Positions 9,746 through 20,849 are shown, counted from the stretch's first letter. The stretch: 26,019 nt of DNA from Branchiostoma floridae (GCF_000003815.2 NC_049987.1:23997236-24023254); one strand, 5' to 3'. A program made the numbers and translations. Notes: generated by a model not told the origin, from the sequence alone.

Positions 9746-10065
9746 AATCAAAGTTTTACATTATGGTAAGATCTTTGTCTTACCCAGTCATATAAGTTTT
9801 TTTTTAACTTTTGCTGTTCGAGCATGACAACAGCAAGAAAAACAACACAATGTAATTTGATTTGTCTGACCAACATACTACAATAACGAAATTAAAAGGA
9901 CTTTCATATCATTTTGAATTGGTCTGGTTGGGAAAATCACTACGTCTTGAAAACAATTTTTATGTTGCAAACAATAATACAGCAATACTGTGCCCCGTTT
10001 TGGAAGATATAGACAATCAAATTTTCCAAAATTGTACAAAACGTAGCGAACAAAAAAAACACCCA
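9746..10065 (+). repeat. Diverged dispersed repeat, copy R2
   Basis: Direct-orientation partner of R1 (6093-6435). Shared landmarks are taatttgatttgtctgacc, taaaaggacttt, attggtctgg, acagcaatactgtg and agacaatcaaattttc. Copies differ by many substitutions and indels. Confidence 0.65.
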
Positions 10066-10256
10066 CATTACATTCTTTAATGATTGATACTAGTAAATGG
10101 AATTGGAATTACCATTACGACCGACTTGAGACATCTTTGCGACGATTTTTCTGTTAAAGTATCCATTAAATGTGTTTATAATGTGCAACGTTTTTTTAAA
10201 GTGGTATCTGCTATTAAACACAATAACACCACAACCCCCACTGACTAGGGGATATG

Positions 10257-11129
10257 TACGAGGGGTGATCAATTTGTTCTCGGCCTAACCCAGAAATCTC
10301 AAATTTTGAGGCACAACTTTATAGTATGAAGCCTTCTATCAATATCCTCCAAATTATAAATCATTTGAGTCATTACTTTCCAGGCATTCGTTTTATGCAA
10401 ATTAGAAGGTAAGTGGCGAGAAAAAAGTGGTGTGAATTGTGATCAGACATGTGTGGGTCGAGTTCCCCATGCCGTAAATTAACAAAAGACATTGTCAAAA
10501 TGTTTGATAATCATTCTCCTCCTATTTCAAGAAAAAAGAATTGGGTGTCTGACTTCCAGCAGCGCAAGTTCGATCGCACACCTCAGGTCAGGTCAATTGT
10601 CCCATTTTTTCCGTTCTCCCTTACCTAACATTACTGGGTGTCGCCTGCAAAGTAATGATCACAATAATTTGAATTTGGGTACAGATTTATATAAGACGTT
10701 ATACTTGACATCTATGCTTCGAAATCTGAGCTGTGCTTATTGTTTCTCCGCAAAACCGAGGACTTATTGATAATCCCTCGTACTTGTATAAAATCTTATA
10801 TAAATGTGTACCAAAATTCAAATTATTGTGATCATTACGTTGCAGGTGACACCCAGTAACGTTAGGAAAGGGATAACGAAAAAAAAGTGGACAATCGATC
10901 TGAAACCTGAGGTGTGCGGGTCAAATTGTCTGATCACACTTCACCCTTCTTTTGCTCGCCACTTACCTTCTAATTTGCATAAAACAAATGCCTGGAAAGT
11001 AATGACTCCAATGATTTGTAATTTGGAGGATATTGATAAAAGGCTTCATACTATAAAGTTGTGCCTCAAAATTTGAGTTGTGCTTATTATTTCTGGGTTA
11101 GGCCGAGAACATATTGATCACCCCTCGTA
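10257..11129. mobile_element. Mariner-type foldback element, copy 2
   Basis: Nearly identical to copy 1 (4729-5611) along its whole length and in the same orientation, with TA at both borders. It lacks a short segment (about 13 nt) after the left terminal repeat and has scattered substitutions. It has the same four-arm layout and the same unique spacer, so both derive from one amplified, non-autonomous source element. Confidence 0.85.
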
Positions 11130-11796
11130 CGTCATTACACTACATTACTGTTTACTTATCGTAAGCTGTATTACACAGGACACGTATTCTAAGGTATCAA
11201 ACTATAATGGTTTTCATGACAAGAAATATTTTTCTCTCAACGGGTAAACCTGGAACAAGACCATCTAGTGAGTCGATCTTCTGAGAAAATCCCACCTATC
11301 CTTCGTGTAACAGGTAGCACTCGTTAGCTTTAAGTGGTAATTTACCGCATACAAAAAATTCCAATAGAAAAAAAATATTTACACAGATACTTTGAGGCAC
11401 CCCCCCCCCCAACGTCTTGAAGTTCCCTTTCAAGTAATGATTCCGATCCCACTATGTAGATCCGTGATTTGAAATACGTGTCATCAAAATGACAGCGACA
11501 ATTGATGGTCTAACGATGTCTAGTGACGAATATCTGAAATTCTGGTGCAGTCTAGACAACGTGACGCCACTTTGTTGGAAATAATCTTAGGGGAATTATT
11601 ACTTTAGGTCCCTAAATAACTTTCTTTCATAAAAGTGCAATGTGATTTCTGTTTTGTGACAGTTCTGTAGTCAAGTCCGTAGTATCTATTCAGACGTATG
11701 AGCATCGTCTTCATTTTTTCTTGATTTGAGGACAGCGATATTCTCTTGATCTGCTTTTCACATGCGGCGATGTAAATGGCACCTGTCGTCTGGCTG
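11130..11796. other. 3' flank of paralogue B
   Basis: Between the second foldback element and the stop codon of paralogue B. Contains a C homopolymer of 11 at 11400-11410. No gene recognised; no clear poly(A) signal for B was identified. Confidence 0.5.
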
Positions 11797-11837
11797 TTAC
11801 ACAGAGTACGGTGGAAGAGAGGAGGAGTGGACCAATC
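11797..11837 (-). CDS. Paralogue B exon 11, C-terminus
   Basis: Acceptor attacag, then 12 residues LVHSSSLPPYSV and a stop. The phase matches exon 10. The YSV end is of the hydrophobic-x-hydrophobic PDZ-ligand type. Confidence 0.6.
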
Positions 11838-14800
11838 CTGTAATGTAATTTAAAACAGACAAAATAAAAAAAATGTATGAAATAGCATCATGATGGAATA
11901 CTGCGTAGACCGTAAAAGCCAGATTAAATTGAATGGTTATGTAACAAATTGTATCTTTTTTTCCTTTTTCTTTATTAGGAATCATTTGAAGTCAAAGACA
12001 ATGAAATATGTTTAACGAAAAATATACCGGAATAGGACAGTCCAACGGACTCCCATTTCTTTTCCCCCCGTGGGGGAGGTCGCGGTTTGAGAGTCCCGTA
12101 CATCTCCTGTAGCTCCTGTAGGTCCTCCACACCGGAGTCAATGGTGCCGGTCTGATACACGTACTTCGGTACGGGCGGCATCGGGCGGGACGCGGACAGG
12201 TCAAACGGTTCTGAAACGTACATGGCATATATGAGACCAGTATACATTGTACACCTTGTATTTAATTATGCTGTCAATTAAGGTATACGGTATAGTTTCA
12301 TTGCTGATTTAGATATAACTCAACTTGCCTTTGTCTAATAATAACATTTAATCAAGCAGATGAATACGTCTATGAAAGTCAGACTTCCAGGTAGTAAAAT
12401 ACTAAAGATTTATTCAAAAATTTTGTCCGGCGTTTTAGAGAGAAACTGCTGCAGCTCATCAGTGACTTTACTTCATGTTACGCTGTTGTCAGGTGCTTGG
12501 GTAACTGTTTTATTGTGCCAATACGTGGCTATATGTACTTTTATAACGACAAATAATCAGGCATACCGTCTTGGTGAGACTTGCATATCCACCCCTTTCT
12601 CTTGGCGATGATTACCATAACCACAGCGACTGTCGCCACTAACACCACTCCAGCAGTGACTGAAGTTATGATGACAAGCTTTGGGATAGACTCTGCCAAA
12701 AGTAAATGTTAGAAAAAATGCTGTCATGGACATACTTGTTCAGCGTTGTATCCATGTCCATATCCATTATGGTCAAGCGAATAATCTAAAGCTGTTACAA
12801 AGGCAAATATAACTCCCTTCAAAGGAGATATTAAACCCAGCAATACAGTAAAAGTATTACCTTATAGTTTATTAGACATTAGCCAATACTTTACTCTAAC
12901 TTAGCGACTTCACATACAAATAGCTTTCAGGAATTATTTTGAAAATAAGAAACATGAAATATTTATAATTATAATTGTGAGATGATATGCCCATCACCTT
13001 TGACCTCTAGATGCACATTCCGCTTGGCCGACCCGAACATGTTGGTTGTCTCGCAGACGTAACTTCCTCCTTCCTCCACTCCCACATTCTGTAACGTCAG
13101 TGATGACGTCATTTCCTGGTTCCTTCTGGTTGTGACGATACGAGAATCGGCACTGCCTAACTCTGTCTCCAACCCGTAATTGTTTCGCCATGTCCACTCC
13201 AGGCTGGCAGGTAAAGGGTCGGCTGCAACAGTACACCCCAGCCGCACTGTTTCTCCGGTATCCGCTGATACCATCGTGGTATCGCCTTCCCCTTCCATAT
13301 AAGGTTTTCCTAAAAATATGAAATGTTTTATTAAAGACATATCCAAGTTACTGTCCAAATTCAGTTAACGATATATAGCTGTGATTGAGATGGCATGCGT
13401 GTTATTTTCTACATAGTATACTGTATCATAATAATAATATTTATTTGAAGACAAGACGCATTTGAAGGCTTGGTGCAAATACGAATGCAATAAATACAAT
13501 AACGTGAAGGTAAATAGATGTCTTCTCTTAAGAACTATCTGATGTTTCTATGTATATTGCCAGTGGGAAACGTCTTCTTTGAAGACAGTCTGAGGCAATA
13601 GCTAAGGAAGCTTACAATAAGAGCAGCATTATGCATTTTTGAACAGTTGGTGAAAATTGTGAATTTTGTGATTTGGGGACTGGCTTTCATAAGTAATGAT
13701 AAGGAACCAACCCACAACATCGATGAAAACATCTTTAGTCTTCTGAGGGAATCCATCGCTGGTTGCCACGCACTGATACGTCCCCTCCACGTCGTAGCGC
13801 ACCCTGCTGAACCGGAGCGGGTTCTCCCAGTACAACTTTGTATCCTTCCGCCGCCAAGTCACTTTGGGTTTGGGATGTCCCTCCGCGAGACAGTTCAGAG
13901 AGAAGCCATCGTCATCTTGCAGGGCGGTAACCTTGTCGTCCATGGAGGGGTTGATTACCGGCGGGTCTATTGTGAACCAAGTAATGATAATAAGAGGAAA
14001 TTTTATCCTGAATTCATTGTCTGAAACTGAAAGAAATCCCTTGTAGTACATACACAGGCAAGTGTTTTTTGTAGAGTGACAGAAATGTAGAAGGGGCAGA
14101 CACACATTTCTGTACCTAGCAGACTAATAGACATGCGACAGTGATAACTGATTGGCCATTTATAACAAGACATGGAACCTTATTTACTCATTGTTTTGAT
14201 AGTTTATGTTTAAGCTTATTGACAAGAAAAATCATGACATAATACAACGGAATAACATCCCTTTCGGATGTGTTAAAGTAGTGAACGTTCCATACGTACA
14301 CAGAACCTCTAAAGCCACAGTCCCCACAGCTGAAGGAGGCACACTGTTGTCTGCCGTGCATCGGTAAGTCCCTGCGTCTTGGCGAGAAGCGCTGGGGATT
14401 CGGAATGTCTTCTGCCTGTGAAACAACAGTAAGATGCAGCACTCTTTTCGTATGATCTACAATCCAATTTACCATGTAATGGAATGCCGTTTACAAATAG
14501 ACCGGAACTTCTAATGGCGAACGTTGAACGTTAGACATCCAAATAATCAGATACGCAAGGTAACAGTTACCCATTGGCAAAAAACTGAATATGATCAAAA
14601 CTGTCAGAATTGTTTTAATAGCATCCCCTGTCTTTTGTCAATGACTGAGCGACGAAATACGTGATGAACCTGAGTCAGTTACTGAAGAAGACAGCGGATG
14701 CTGTCTGAAACGTCTGACAATTTTTAAAAATTCTATCCAGCTGCTTTATCATGAGTACCTGTTACCTGACGCACCATCTGGACGTAATGTATTTTCCGTC

Positions 14801-17800
14801 TAAATCCATTACCTGATGTTGCCACTAAGCAATGCAGGGCGGCCAGGTCTTGTCCAGCTGACGGTTGCAGGAGGGTTGCTGTCCACCCGGCACGTCAGGT
14901 CTGCTGAGTCTCCCTCTATGACGCGGACCGATGGGATGGGAACAGTCACAGTTGGAGGATCTAAGATTCAGAAAAAAATCTTTGAGGTTGGTGAATGATA
15001 TGCTAACTAATTTCTCTGTATCTGTATCTATATAGCTAGCCGGTATAACTGCTCTTCGGAGTAACACAACAACTAAACTCTTCTTTACTCATAAGCACAT
15101 AAATTCAAAAGCCGACGTTCCAATGACCACCTGTCATCTCATTATAATGACTGGTCCACTTTACACTTGCAGCTTAAGCTTGACACTGATAAAAGTGCGG
15201 TCCCAGACGTAAGGTTTTGCCACACATATATTATATTGCTAACTATCGTTACGAATGACACACCGGCTTAGATGTAACTGAACGTTAAGTACTCGTGCAA
15301 GACTACAGGTGTCTACGATGTCGACGTAGTATTCTTCAGTGATAAGTGTCACTAACATAGTACCATCAGTTTTATTTTTACTTAAATGTTTACAACAGCA
15401 CGTTGTTTCAAGATCAGTCAGGAACAAGTAACTTACAGTGTACACGCAAAACCGTCCAGGAATCCTGAGCAGAAGTGATCTCCGGGAACGGCTGACTGGC
15501 TCTGCAGGTCAGGTTCATCCCGTTATCCCATCTGGTCAGACGCCTGAGAATCAGGTCAGCCTCTACACGACCATCGCGTTCCTCCAGGTTCACATGCTGC
15601 TGCGTAAATGCCTCCGTGCCGTTGTACCAGGTGAGCTGAGGAGGCGGGTTTCCTCCTGAAGATGTACAGCTGAGCTCCAGCTGCTGCCCCGCCGTGCCGG
15701 GCACTTCTGCACCTCTCAGGGTAGGCGGCTGGGGGACTGGGACTGGAATGTATTTTACGTCGATGAAGGTTAGACATCCAGTTAGTGAGATACGCCGAAT
15801 AGCAGTTCCTCGAGCACTGTATATGATTCCCAAAATCTTATACAGTTGCTTAACTTATTGCTATTTGACTTGAAATATATTTGATTACCTTTAAATAGTG
15901 AAGTTTAAAGTATGTATGGCCTCCTTAGGTCGATATTGACCAATGTAAAAACATAATTCACATCACCCCTCAACTTGGCTATGGCTAAACAGGCCTATTT
16001 GAAACGATTCCGGTATCCAGAATAAACCAGTATTCTTATCGAATGTGTCTTACCTACTACGGTCAAATCTGCTTCTTTCGGAGTCAGACCGAAGATATTA
16101 CAAGTGTAAGCCCCTCCATCCTCTAGCTGAGCGTCCTGAATCCGTAAATGAAACTCTCCTTTCTGCACGTCACCAACAACCTGAGAGATGGATAGTTATC
16201 ACACAAATTCTACTTTAACTTTATTCTAACGGCTTTCTTAACAGTTTTGTTTTTAATTTCAGGATGGATACGTTTTTCAATTTCGGTCATTCTTCTATTT
16301 CAACCACACGTTGAAACGCATTATGTTTCTTAATCCATTGGGACTTACGTTTTCTTATCTGTATCATCCTTACCCTTCCCTCTTGCCTCATGACCTAAAT
16401 GAAAAGCGGCCTGAAGGCCAATTTGAGCTTCTCATGAATAAAGGTTAAAACAACCAAATATGCACTATGACTAAGCCCTGTTATGATACGAGTAAAATAT
16501 TTATCTAGTACAGAATGACCTGGTAGCGTGGATACGTTGGGTCCACTTTACGGCCATATGCGATGGCTCTTCCAGGTAGCCTTAACCAGCTAACAACATC
16601 CTCTGGTGATAAGTCGCGGAAACTGCAGTGAAGTGTGGCTGTGTGGCCCAGCAGGACTGCGGTGGGGAGCGGAACTGCATCGTAGCTGACAGCACTAGCT
16701 GTAATACAAACATCGACTTTGATGTTAGCTTACACATTTTAGATTATATAGGTAAACTACTAAAATAATGATATCAATGTAGCAGTGATGACTCTAAAAT
16801 GCATCAATCCACCACACCAATGCCACAGCGTGATGGCAACAAAAAACTTCAAATTCAAAGTTAATGGCAAAAGCAGGAAATAAGCTGGCGGTGATGGTAC
16901 CCATCTGGTTAATGTCAGTGATATGTGCTAGAATGATTCGTGAAGCAACCAGAAGACCCAAATTATCATCATCATGTGAAGTTGTTATGGCTCTCCTCCT
17001 CGATCCAGCCCACCATACCCTTCATAGTAAATGCAGGTCCTTAAATTGTAACACGTATCGTCTCACATTGGACAGCATATTCACTATCTATAGCCCCATA
17101 GAAGTGTCATGACTACACAGTCTTCGTCATTTACGCCTCAATTGTTACACTTTAAAAGCAATCAAGACGTGAACGCCGGAAAATACTCCATCATTTGCAA
17201 CAACATCCGTATCTATCTAGCTCAAGGTGAAAGCTGAAAATAATTTTGTCTCGGCTGTGCAGAGAGGCCTTGACGCTAGCAGATGATGTGTCAGCTTTGA
17301 TAAACATCAAATATGCCATATTTGGGTGTGGAAATAAAGGCATATAAATGCATTCAAGGTATCCCGTGGTCGTTTGAAACATGCCACTTTTAAAGCAATC
17401 ATTTATCATACTCAAAATGCATCTCTATTCTGCAAAGATATAGTAAATAAATTTTGCAAACTCTTTGATCCGTTCTAAGGCTGGTTACACTTTTAGTGTG
17501 TTTTTCATACTATCTGTTAGCTTCTCCAGTTGTGTTCTGTCAACTCCACATCGGGCATGATTGGTGGTGCTCTTGGGCCCTCATTTCTATCGTGTAAACT
17601 TCATCCTCCGAGATGGCAGAACAGATTCCTGTACTGACCTGTGGTCTGATTTACGTTTATGGATACCCGTGGGTACATTTGAATTGGACGTGTTGTAGGA
17701 AGCTGGAGATATCAGAGATTACACTAAACCACAGAGAAAAGAATAATTTCCTATAAAGATAAACATATAAGATACCTTGCATTGGAGACGTACTTGATTT

Positions 17801-19483
17801 ATGCAAATGTACCTACGTGCAAATATGCCTATCGACGTAAATGTTCATATTGTTATATCGGACGACTGAACGTTATCACCAGTAAAGGGATGGCCTACAT
17901 ATTGTCAATTGAAAACGAATAATCAAGTGAGATAAAGTTTTGTGAAAAATTTCCCTTGGAAATACAGTGGAAGCCGCTTAATTACACGGCCTACTTGCTA
18001 GTGAATTTCGTGCAATTGTCCGGCTGGTGTAATACTGCAAAGTTAATCCGTTGTGCAATTAACTAGCTTCTACTGTATAGGAAACACCAATAAAACTCAC
18101 TCCAAAGCTTTAACGTCTTCACACCTGAAAGGAATACTGATGACGTTATTGAGACCGAACGGCCCTGTTTGATTGTAGCGACGGGGAGGTCAATTGCCGA
18201 CCTGCAGCGCCTGTAGATGAGCTGACGCATTGTTACAAGTGGCAGACTCCATGATGATGGTCGCCTGGCTATGCTGTATATCTCATAACGGATCGGGCTG
18301 TAATACGGGTGATAACAGAGGTCCCGTAATGCCTCTTACTAACATTCACATTGAACGGGACGGTTCCGTGTTCAGTCAACTGTGCCATGTACTCGTCACG
18401 CCAATTTCCGTCGTGAATGTATCATCTACAGTGGCTGTATAATGCTGCATTGACTGGGATGAGGTTGTAGAATTAGGTCGCACACTATTGCTTATATCAA
18501 TGGCTTTGAATAAGTGACCATCCCGTATATCCACAAATTACAGTTACTCCCTTCAGGCTTTAGTCAATAGTTCATGTTTATTTTCAACAGCGGTAGTTAC
18601 AACCTTCGTGCCCCAGTAAATAAACGACCTCCTAGTATTGATTTCACCACAAGGATTGTATACTTCAAGTGCTCGTAGAAATGTTATGCTTCACATAAAT
18701 AGGTATTCATCAGTCTCTAGTTCAATGTTCTTACGCATGTAATAATGCGGATACAAAAGTAATCAGTTGACATCTTTGCAGTGTACAGACGGCGTACCAT
18801 AGCAATATTAGCAAATTATTGTGGGCGAGTAAAGTTAATAAATAATCAGATGTTTGATGAAGAAGGATGATTTTGCCTGACAGTCGCTAACCGGTATCAA
18901 TTCCAAATATATAATCTACACATATCCTTGACATAGTTAACGTTATCATAATCAGTGCAACATAATATTTACCATCAATAGTGAAAACTTATCTTGCTTG
19001 AGGTCGAATTTAGCCATAAGACTATGGTTTTAAAGTACAAAAGACAGGATACATTTGCTTTGTAACATCAGCAAGAACGTGTAATCATTGTAAAAAGGCC
19101 GCGGTCTACATTCTCTATGGCCTGGTATACTACATTTAGATCTACTTATCACAGCCATGCAAATAGTCTGATAACAGTAATAGGTCACCAGCATTCCAAC
19201 ACAGTAGACTATTAGAGAACAAACGAATCCTGCTAAATTTCCATAATGAATTCCACTTCTTGACCAAGACTATGTTGCCCTACAGAAGATACAGACGAAA
19301 CATCGATACGATGACTACGCCTTACCCACATTTACTGATTCTCCGAACATTCAACATCATGGTACAGTTGGAACAAAAATATGTCGCAACCAGTAATTAA
19401 AACATTGATTATCAGCACCTACCTTGCGGCATCAGAGTGAATAACCCGGCTGCAGTAACCATGAAGATATGAGGAAGCATCAT
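11797..19483 (-). CDS. Ig-superfamily membrane protein, paralogue B (complete, 11 exons)
   Basis: Minus-strand exons are 19483-19423, 16698-16520, 16180-16054, 15742-15437, 14960-14813, 14415-14300, 13966-13712, 13309-12998, 12692-12567, 12210-12028 and 11837-11797. Together they make 1854 nt and 617 residues with all phases compatible. Order: signal peptide (1-20), V-type Ig1 (LHCSF, DGGAYTC), Ig2 (LELSC, NLTCRA), Ig3 (LTCRV, DAGTYRC), Ig4 (LNCLA, EGTYQC), Ig5 (LGCTV, GGSYVC), transmembrane helix (about 507-531), then a tail of about 85 residues. The tail has RPMPPVP (class I SH3-ligand form), KPRPPPR (class II form), YGTL (YxxPhi sorting form) and ends PPYSV, a possible class II PDZ ligand. 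A role in cell adhesion or recognition is inferred. Five Ig domains recall nephrin/Kirrel or MCAM/ALCAM proteins, but no orthologue is claimed. Confidence 0.85.
12028..12210 (-). CDS. Paralogue B exon 10, cytoplasmic tail
   Basis: 183 nt, phase 1 to 1, donor TTCCG/gtatat. Proline-rich with RPMPPVPKYVY and YGTLKPRPPPRG. If the donor is skipped the frame continues to a stop at 11975 with a different C-terminus. Confidence 0.75.
12211..12566 (-). other. Intron 9 of paralogue B
   Basis: No feature recognised. Confidence 0.6.
12567..12692 (-). CDS. Paralogue B exon 9, transmembrane helix
   Basis: 126 nt, phase 1 to 1. Encodes a hydrophobic run from LVIITSV to VVMVIIA followed by the stop-transfer KRKGW. 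Confidence 0.85.
12693..12997 (-). other. Intron 8 of paralogue B
   Basis: AT-rich. Contains an imperfect inverted repeat (gtaaaagtatt near 12850 with aatactttac near 12885). No other feature. Confidence 0.55.
12998..13309 (-). CDS. Paralogue B exon 8, Ig domain 5
   Basis: 312 nt, acceptor tttttag, donor AAAG/gtgatg. Carries VRLGCTVAADPLPASLEW and GGSYVCETTNMFG, the membrane-proximal Ig domain. Confidence 0.85.
13310..13711 (-). other. Intron 7 of paralogue B
   Basis: AT-rich with a short (ATA)n run at about 13430-13442. No gene recognised. Confidence 0.55.
13712..13966 (-). CDS. Paralogue B exon 7, Ig domain 4
   Basis: 255 nt, phase 1 to 1. Starts YPPVINPSM; LNCLAEGHPKPKVTW and VEGTYQC carry the Ig core. 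Confidence 0.85.
13967..14299 (-). other. Intron 6 of paralogue B
   Basis: No feature recognised. Confidence 0.55.
14300..14415 (-). CDS. Paralogue B exon 6, Ig domain 3 second half
   Basis: Acceptor ttcacag, donor CTGT/gtacgt, phase 2 to 1. Carries DAGTYRCTADNS, the second cysteine of Ig3. Confidence 0.85.
14659..14713 (+). ncRNA. Hammerhead-ribozyme-like fold (degenerate)
   Basis: In order: ACGT (14659-14662), a short bulged hairpin (14664-14681), CTGAAGA (14682-14688, fits the core CUGANGA), a perfect 7-bp stem AGACAGC/GCTGTCT with GGAT loop (14689-14706), GAA (14707-14709) and ACGT (14710-14713), which can pair with the first ACGT. This is the type III hammerhead layout. The nucleotide at the cleavage position is G (14663), which active hammerheads avoid, so it is probably inactive. 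It lies antisense in an intron of paralogue B and may be a relic of a hammerhead-bearing retroelement. Confidence 0.45.
14813..14960 (-). CDS. Paralogue B exon 5, Ig domain 3 first half
   Basis: 148 nt, phase 1 to 2, donor ATCAG/gtaatg. It starts after a split Tyr codon giving YPPTV, and carries LTCRVDSNPPATVSW. Confidence 0.85.
14961..15436 (-). other. Intron 4 of paralogue B
   Basis: No feature recognised. Confidence 0.55.
15437..15742 (-). CDS. Paralogue B exon 4, Ig domain 2
   Basis: 306 nt, the same length as the A exon. Contains potential N-glycosylation sites at NGT and NLT. See paralogue A exon 4 for the near identity. Confidence 0.9.
15743..16053 (-). other. Intron 3 of paralogue B
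   Basis: No feature recognised. It does not align with the A intron beyond the border. Confidence 0.55.
16054..16180 (-). CDS. Paralogue B exon 3, V-type Ig domain second half
   Basis: 127 nt, phase 0 to 1. Encodes VVGDVQKGEFHLR and the DGGAYTC motif. Confidence 0.85.
16384..16460 (+). mobile_element. Possible non-LTR retroelement 3' tail
   Basis: A small hairpin (ggcctgaaggcc at about 16409) is followed by gcttctcatgaataaaggtt and an A-rich run. Hairpin plus AATAAA plus A-rich tail is a common retroelement 3' end. It lies in intron 2 of paralogue B. Family not identified. Confidence 0.4.
16520..16698 (-). CDS. Paralogue B exon 2, V-type Ig domain first half
   Basis: Acceptor attacag, donor CAG/gtcatt, phase 1 to 0. 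Carries TLHCSF and the core Trp in VVSWLR. The donor is weak but is fixed by phase and by the A alignment; reading on meets a stop after four codons. Confidence 0.8.
16699..19422 (-). other. Intron 1 of paralogue B
   Basis: About 2.7 kb without a convincing exon. It shares three collinear short blocks with intron 1 of paralogue A (listed there). The region 18230-18450 reads as a partly open minus-strand frame interrupted by stops and could be a decayed exon. Confidence 0.55.
19423..19483 (-). CDS. Paralogue B exon 1, signal peptide
   Basis: Starts MMLPHIFMVTAAGLF and ends LMPQ at donor CAAG/gtaggt, phase 1. Same position and donor as paralogue A exon 1, but little residue identity. Confidence 0.65.
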
Positions 19484-19870
19484 GTTTATTCTACAGAAGG
19501 CAGCCTGATGGCAATATGGCGCGTCGAAGCCAGGTTCTGGATGTCACAACTGACAAGGGGACCACAAGGGGAAGCTATATCCTCTACGGGCGGATCAATA
19601 TGGCATTTCGAGGAACAGAGAGGCATGCAAGCGCCTCATCTGCCTTTTTACAGACCGATTCTAAATGTATCAGTCCGCATACACCCACAGACCCAGGCCC
19701 TAAATGAAAGCCTTCTGTGGCCCTCGGGGAAAGCTGAACACATTAGTTCGGCTGGAAGATCCAAGTAATGTGTTCCAATTACATTATGTCATCCATAATG
19801 CATAGCCTAAGTCACTTAGTAAAGATTTGGTGCACAACTTCCAGGCACAATCACATCAGCAACTTGCAGA
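19484..19870 (-). promoter_or_regulatory. Upstream region / likely 5'UTR of paralogue B with the conserved block
   Basis: 19623-19870 is the partner of 3893-4140; 19719-19814 is identical to 3991-4086. This non-coding block is better conserved than exon 1 or exon 2, suggesting a shared regulatory role, transcript leader or recent gene conversion. Confidence 0.6.
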
Positions 19871-20611
19871 AGGCGGAAAATTTGTCTACAGATCAAATTG
19901 AAATATCTACTCTTATCATAGCTAAACATAACTCTTTCGATGAGATGATTGATGACTTTCTGACCTGTGTTTAAACAACTATAGCAATACTCCAAAGTTC
20001 CGCACTTATATGCCACTGTTTATCATCTAGTTGTCTATGTGTACTATGTTTGAAATTGTTCTAGTTAATATTGCTCTACAATAGGAAACATACGACAATA
20101 GTAATCCATTGAGATTAATTATTAGCGTCACGTAGTGCGGCGTCGTAAATTCAGCACAGCACACAGTTTAGATGCCAGGTATGGCAGAAGGACTGGAAAT
20201 ACCGTGCAGTGAGGACGCATGCGGTTATACTTATAACTGCAGCCTTACATTATAGCTATGGGCCTCAGACAGACGCCTGTATCAAAGTTAGACATGGAGC
20301 TGATCTATCAGGACATTGTCAGTAGTTTGGAAGTCACATTAATCTCTGATCTATTGCCGTTTATGCAACTTTTTTGTTGAATTGCATCGTGTATCTATGT
20401 GATGTGCAGATTTATTGTTGCAATTCTTTTGTTGGATAGACTCATTACCGTATCATGTGACGGGAGGAGTAGTTTTATTATATCAGGTCCCTTTGTATTG
20501 CTCAAATAGCAAGAGATAGTGAAAAATAAGGCAAGTGTAATGATTTCTGCATTAGTTTATTTCATGCAAAGTGCAAGCCAGACTGAAGACTTACGTTAGC
20601 TGTCTATTGTA
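19871..20611. other. Intergenic, nothing recognised
   Basis: AT-rich; no gene or repeat recognised up to the gap. Confidence 0.5.
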
Positions 20612-20711
20612 NNNNNNNNNNNNNNNNNNNNNNNNNNNNNNNNNNNNNNNNNNNNNNNNNNNNNNNNNNNNNNNNNNNNNNNNNNNNNNNNNNNNNNNNN
20701 NNNNNNNNNNN
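20612..20711. other. Assembly gap (100 N)
   Basis: Exactly 100 Ns, a usual placeholder for a gap of unknown size. It abuts an AT microsatellite, the likely cause of the break. Confidence 0.99.
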
Positions 20712-20713
20712 TA

Positions 20714-20757
<44 letters not shown>
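20712..20757. repeat. AT microsatellite
   Basis: (TA)n with one phase break; probably continues into the gap. Confidence 0.95.
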
Positions 20758-20759
<2 letters not shown>

Positions 20760-20849
20760 ATATCAATCTTATATTTCAATTGATTATATGAATTTCCGAT
20801 TAGCATTTAGAACACAAATGTGATTTGTGAAGTGTCTTTTACATGTTCT

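Noticed and set aside
13647-14024. Plus-strand open frame of 125 residues
   Set aside because: It is the antisense shadow of exon 7 (Ig4) of paralogue B.
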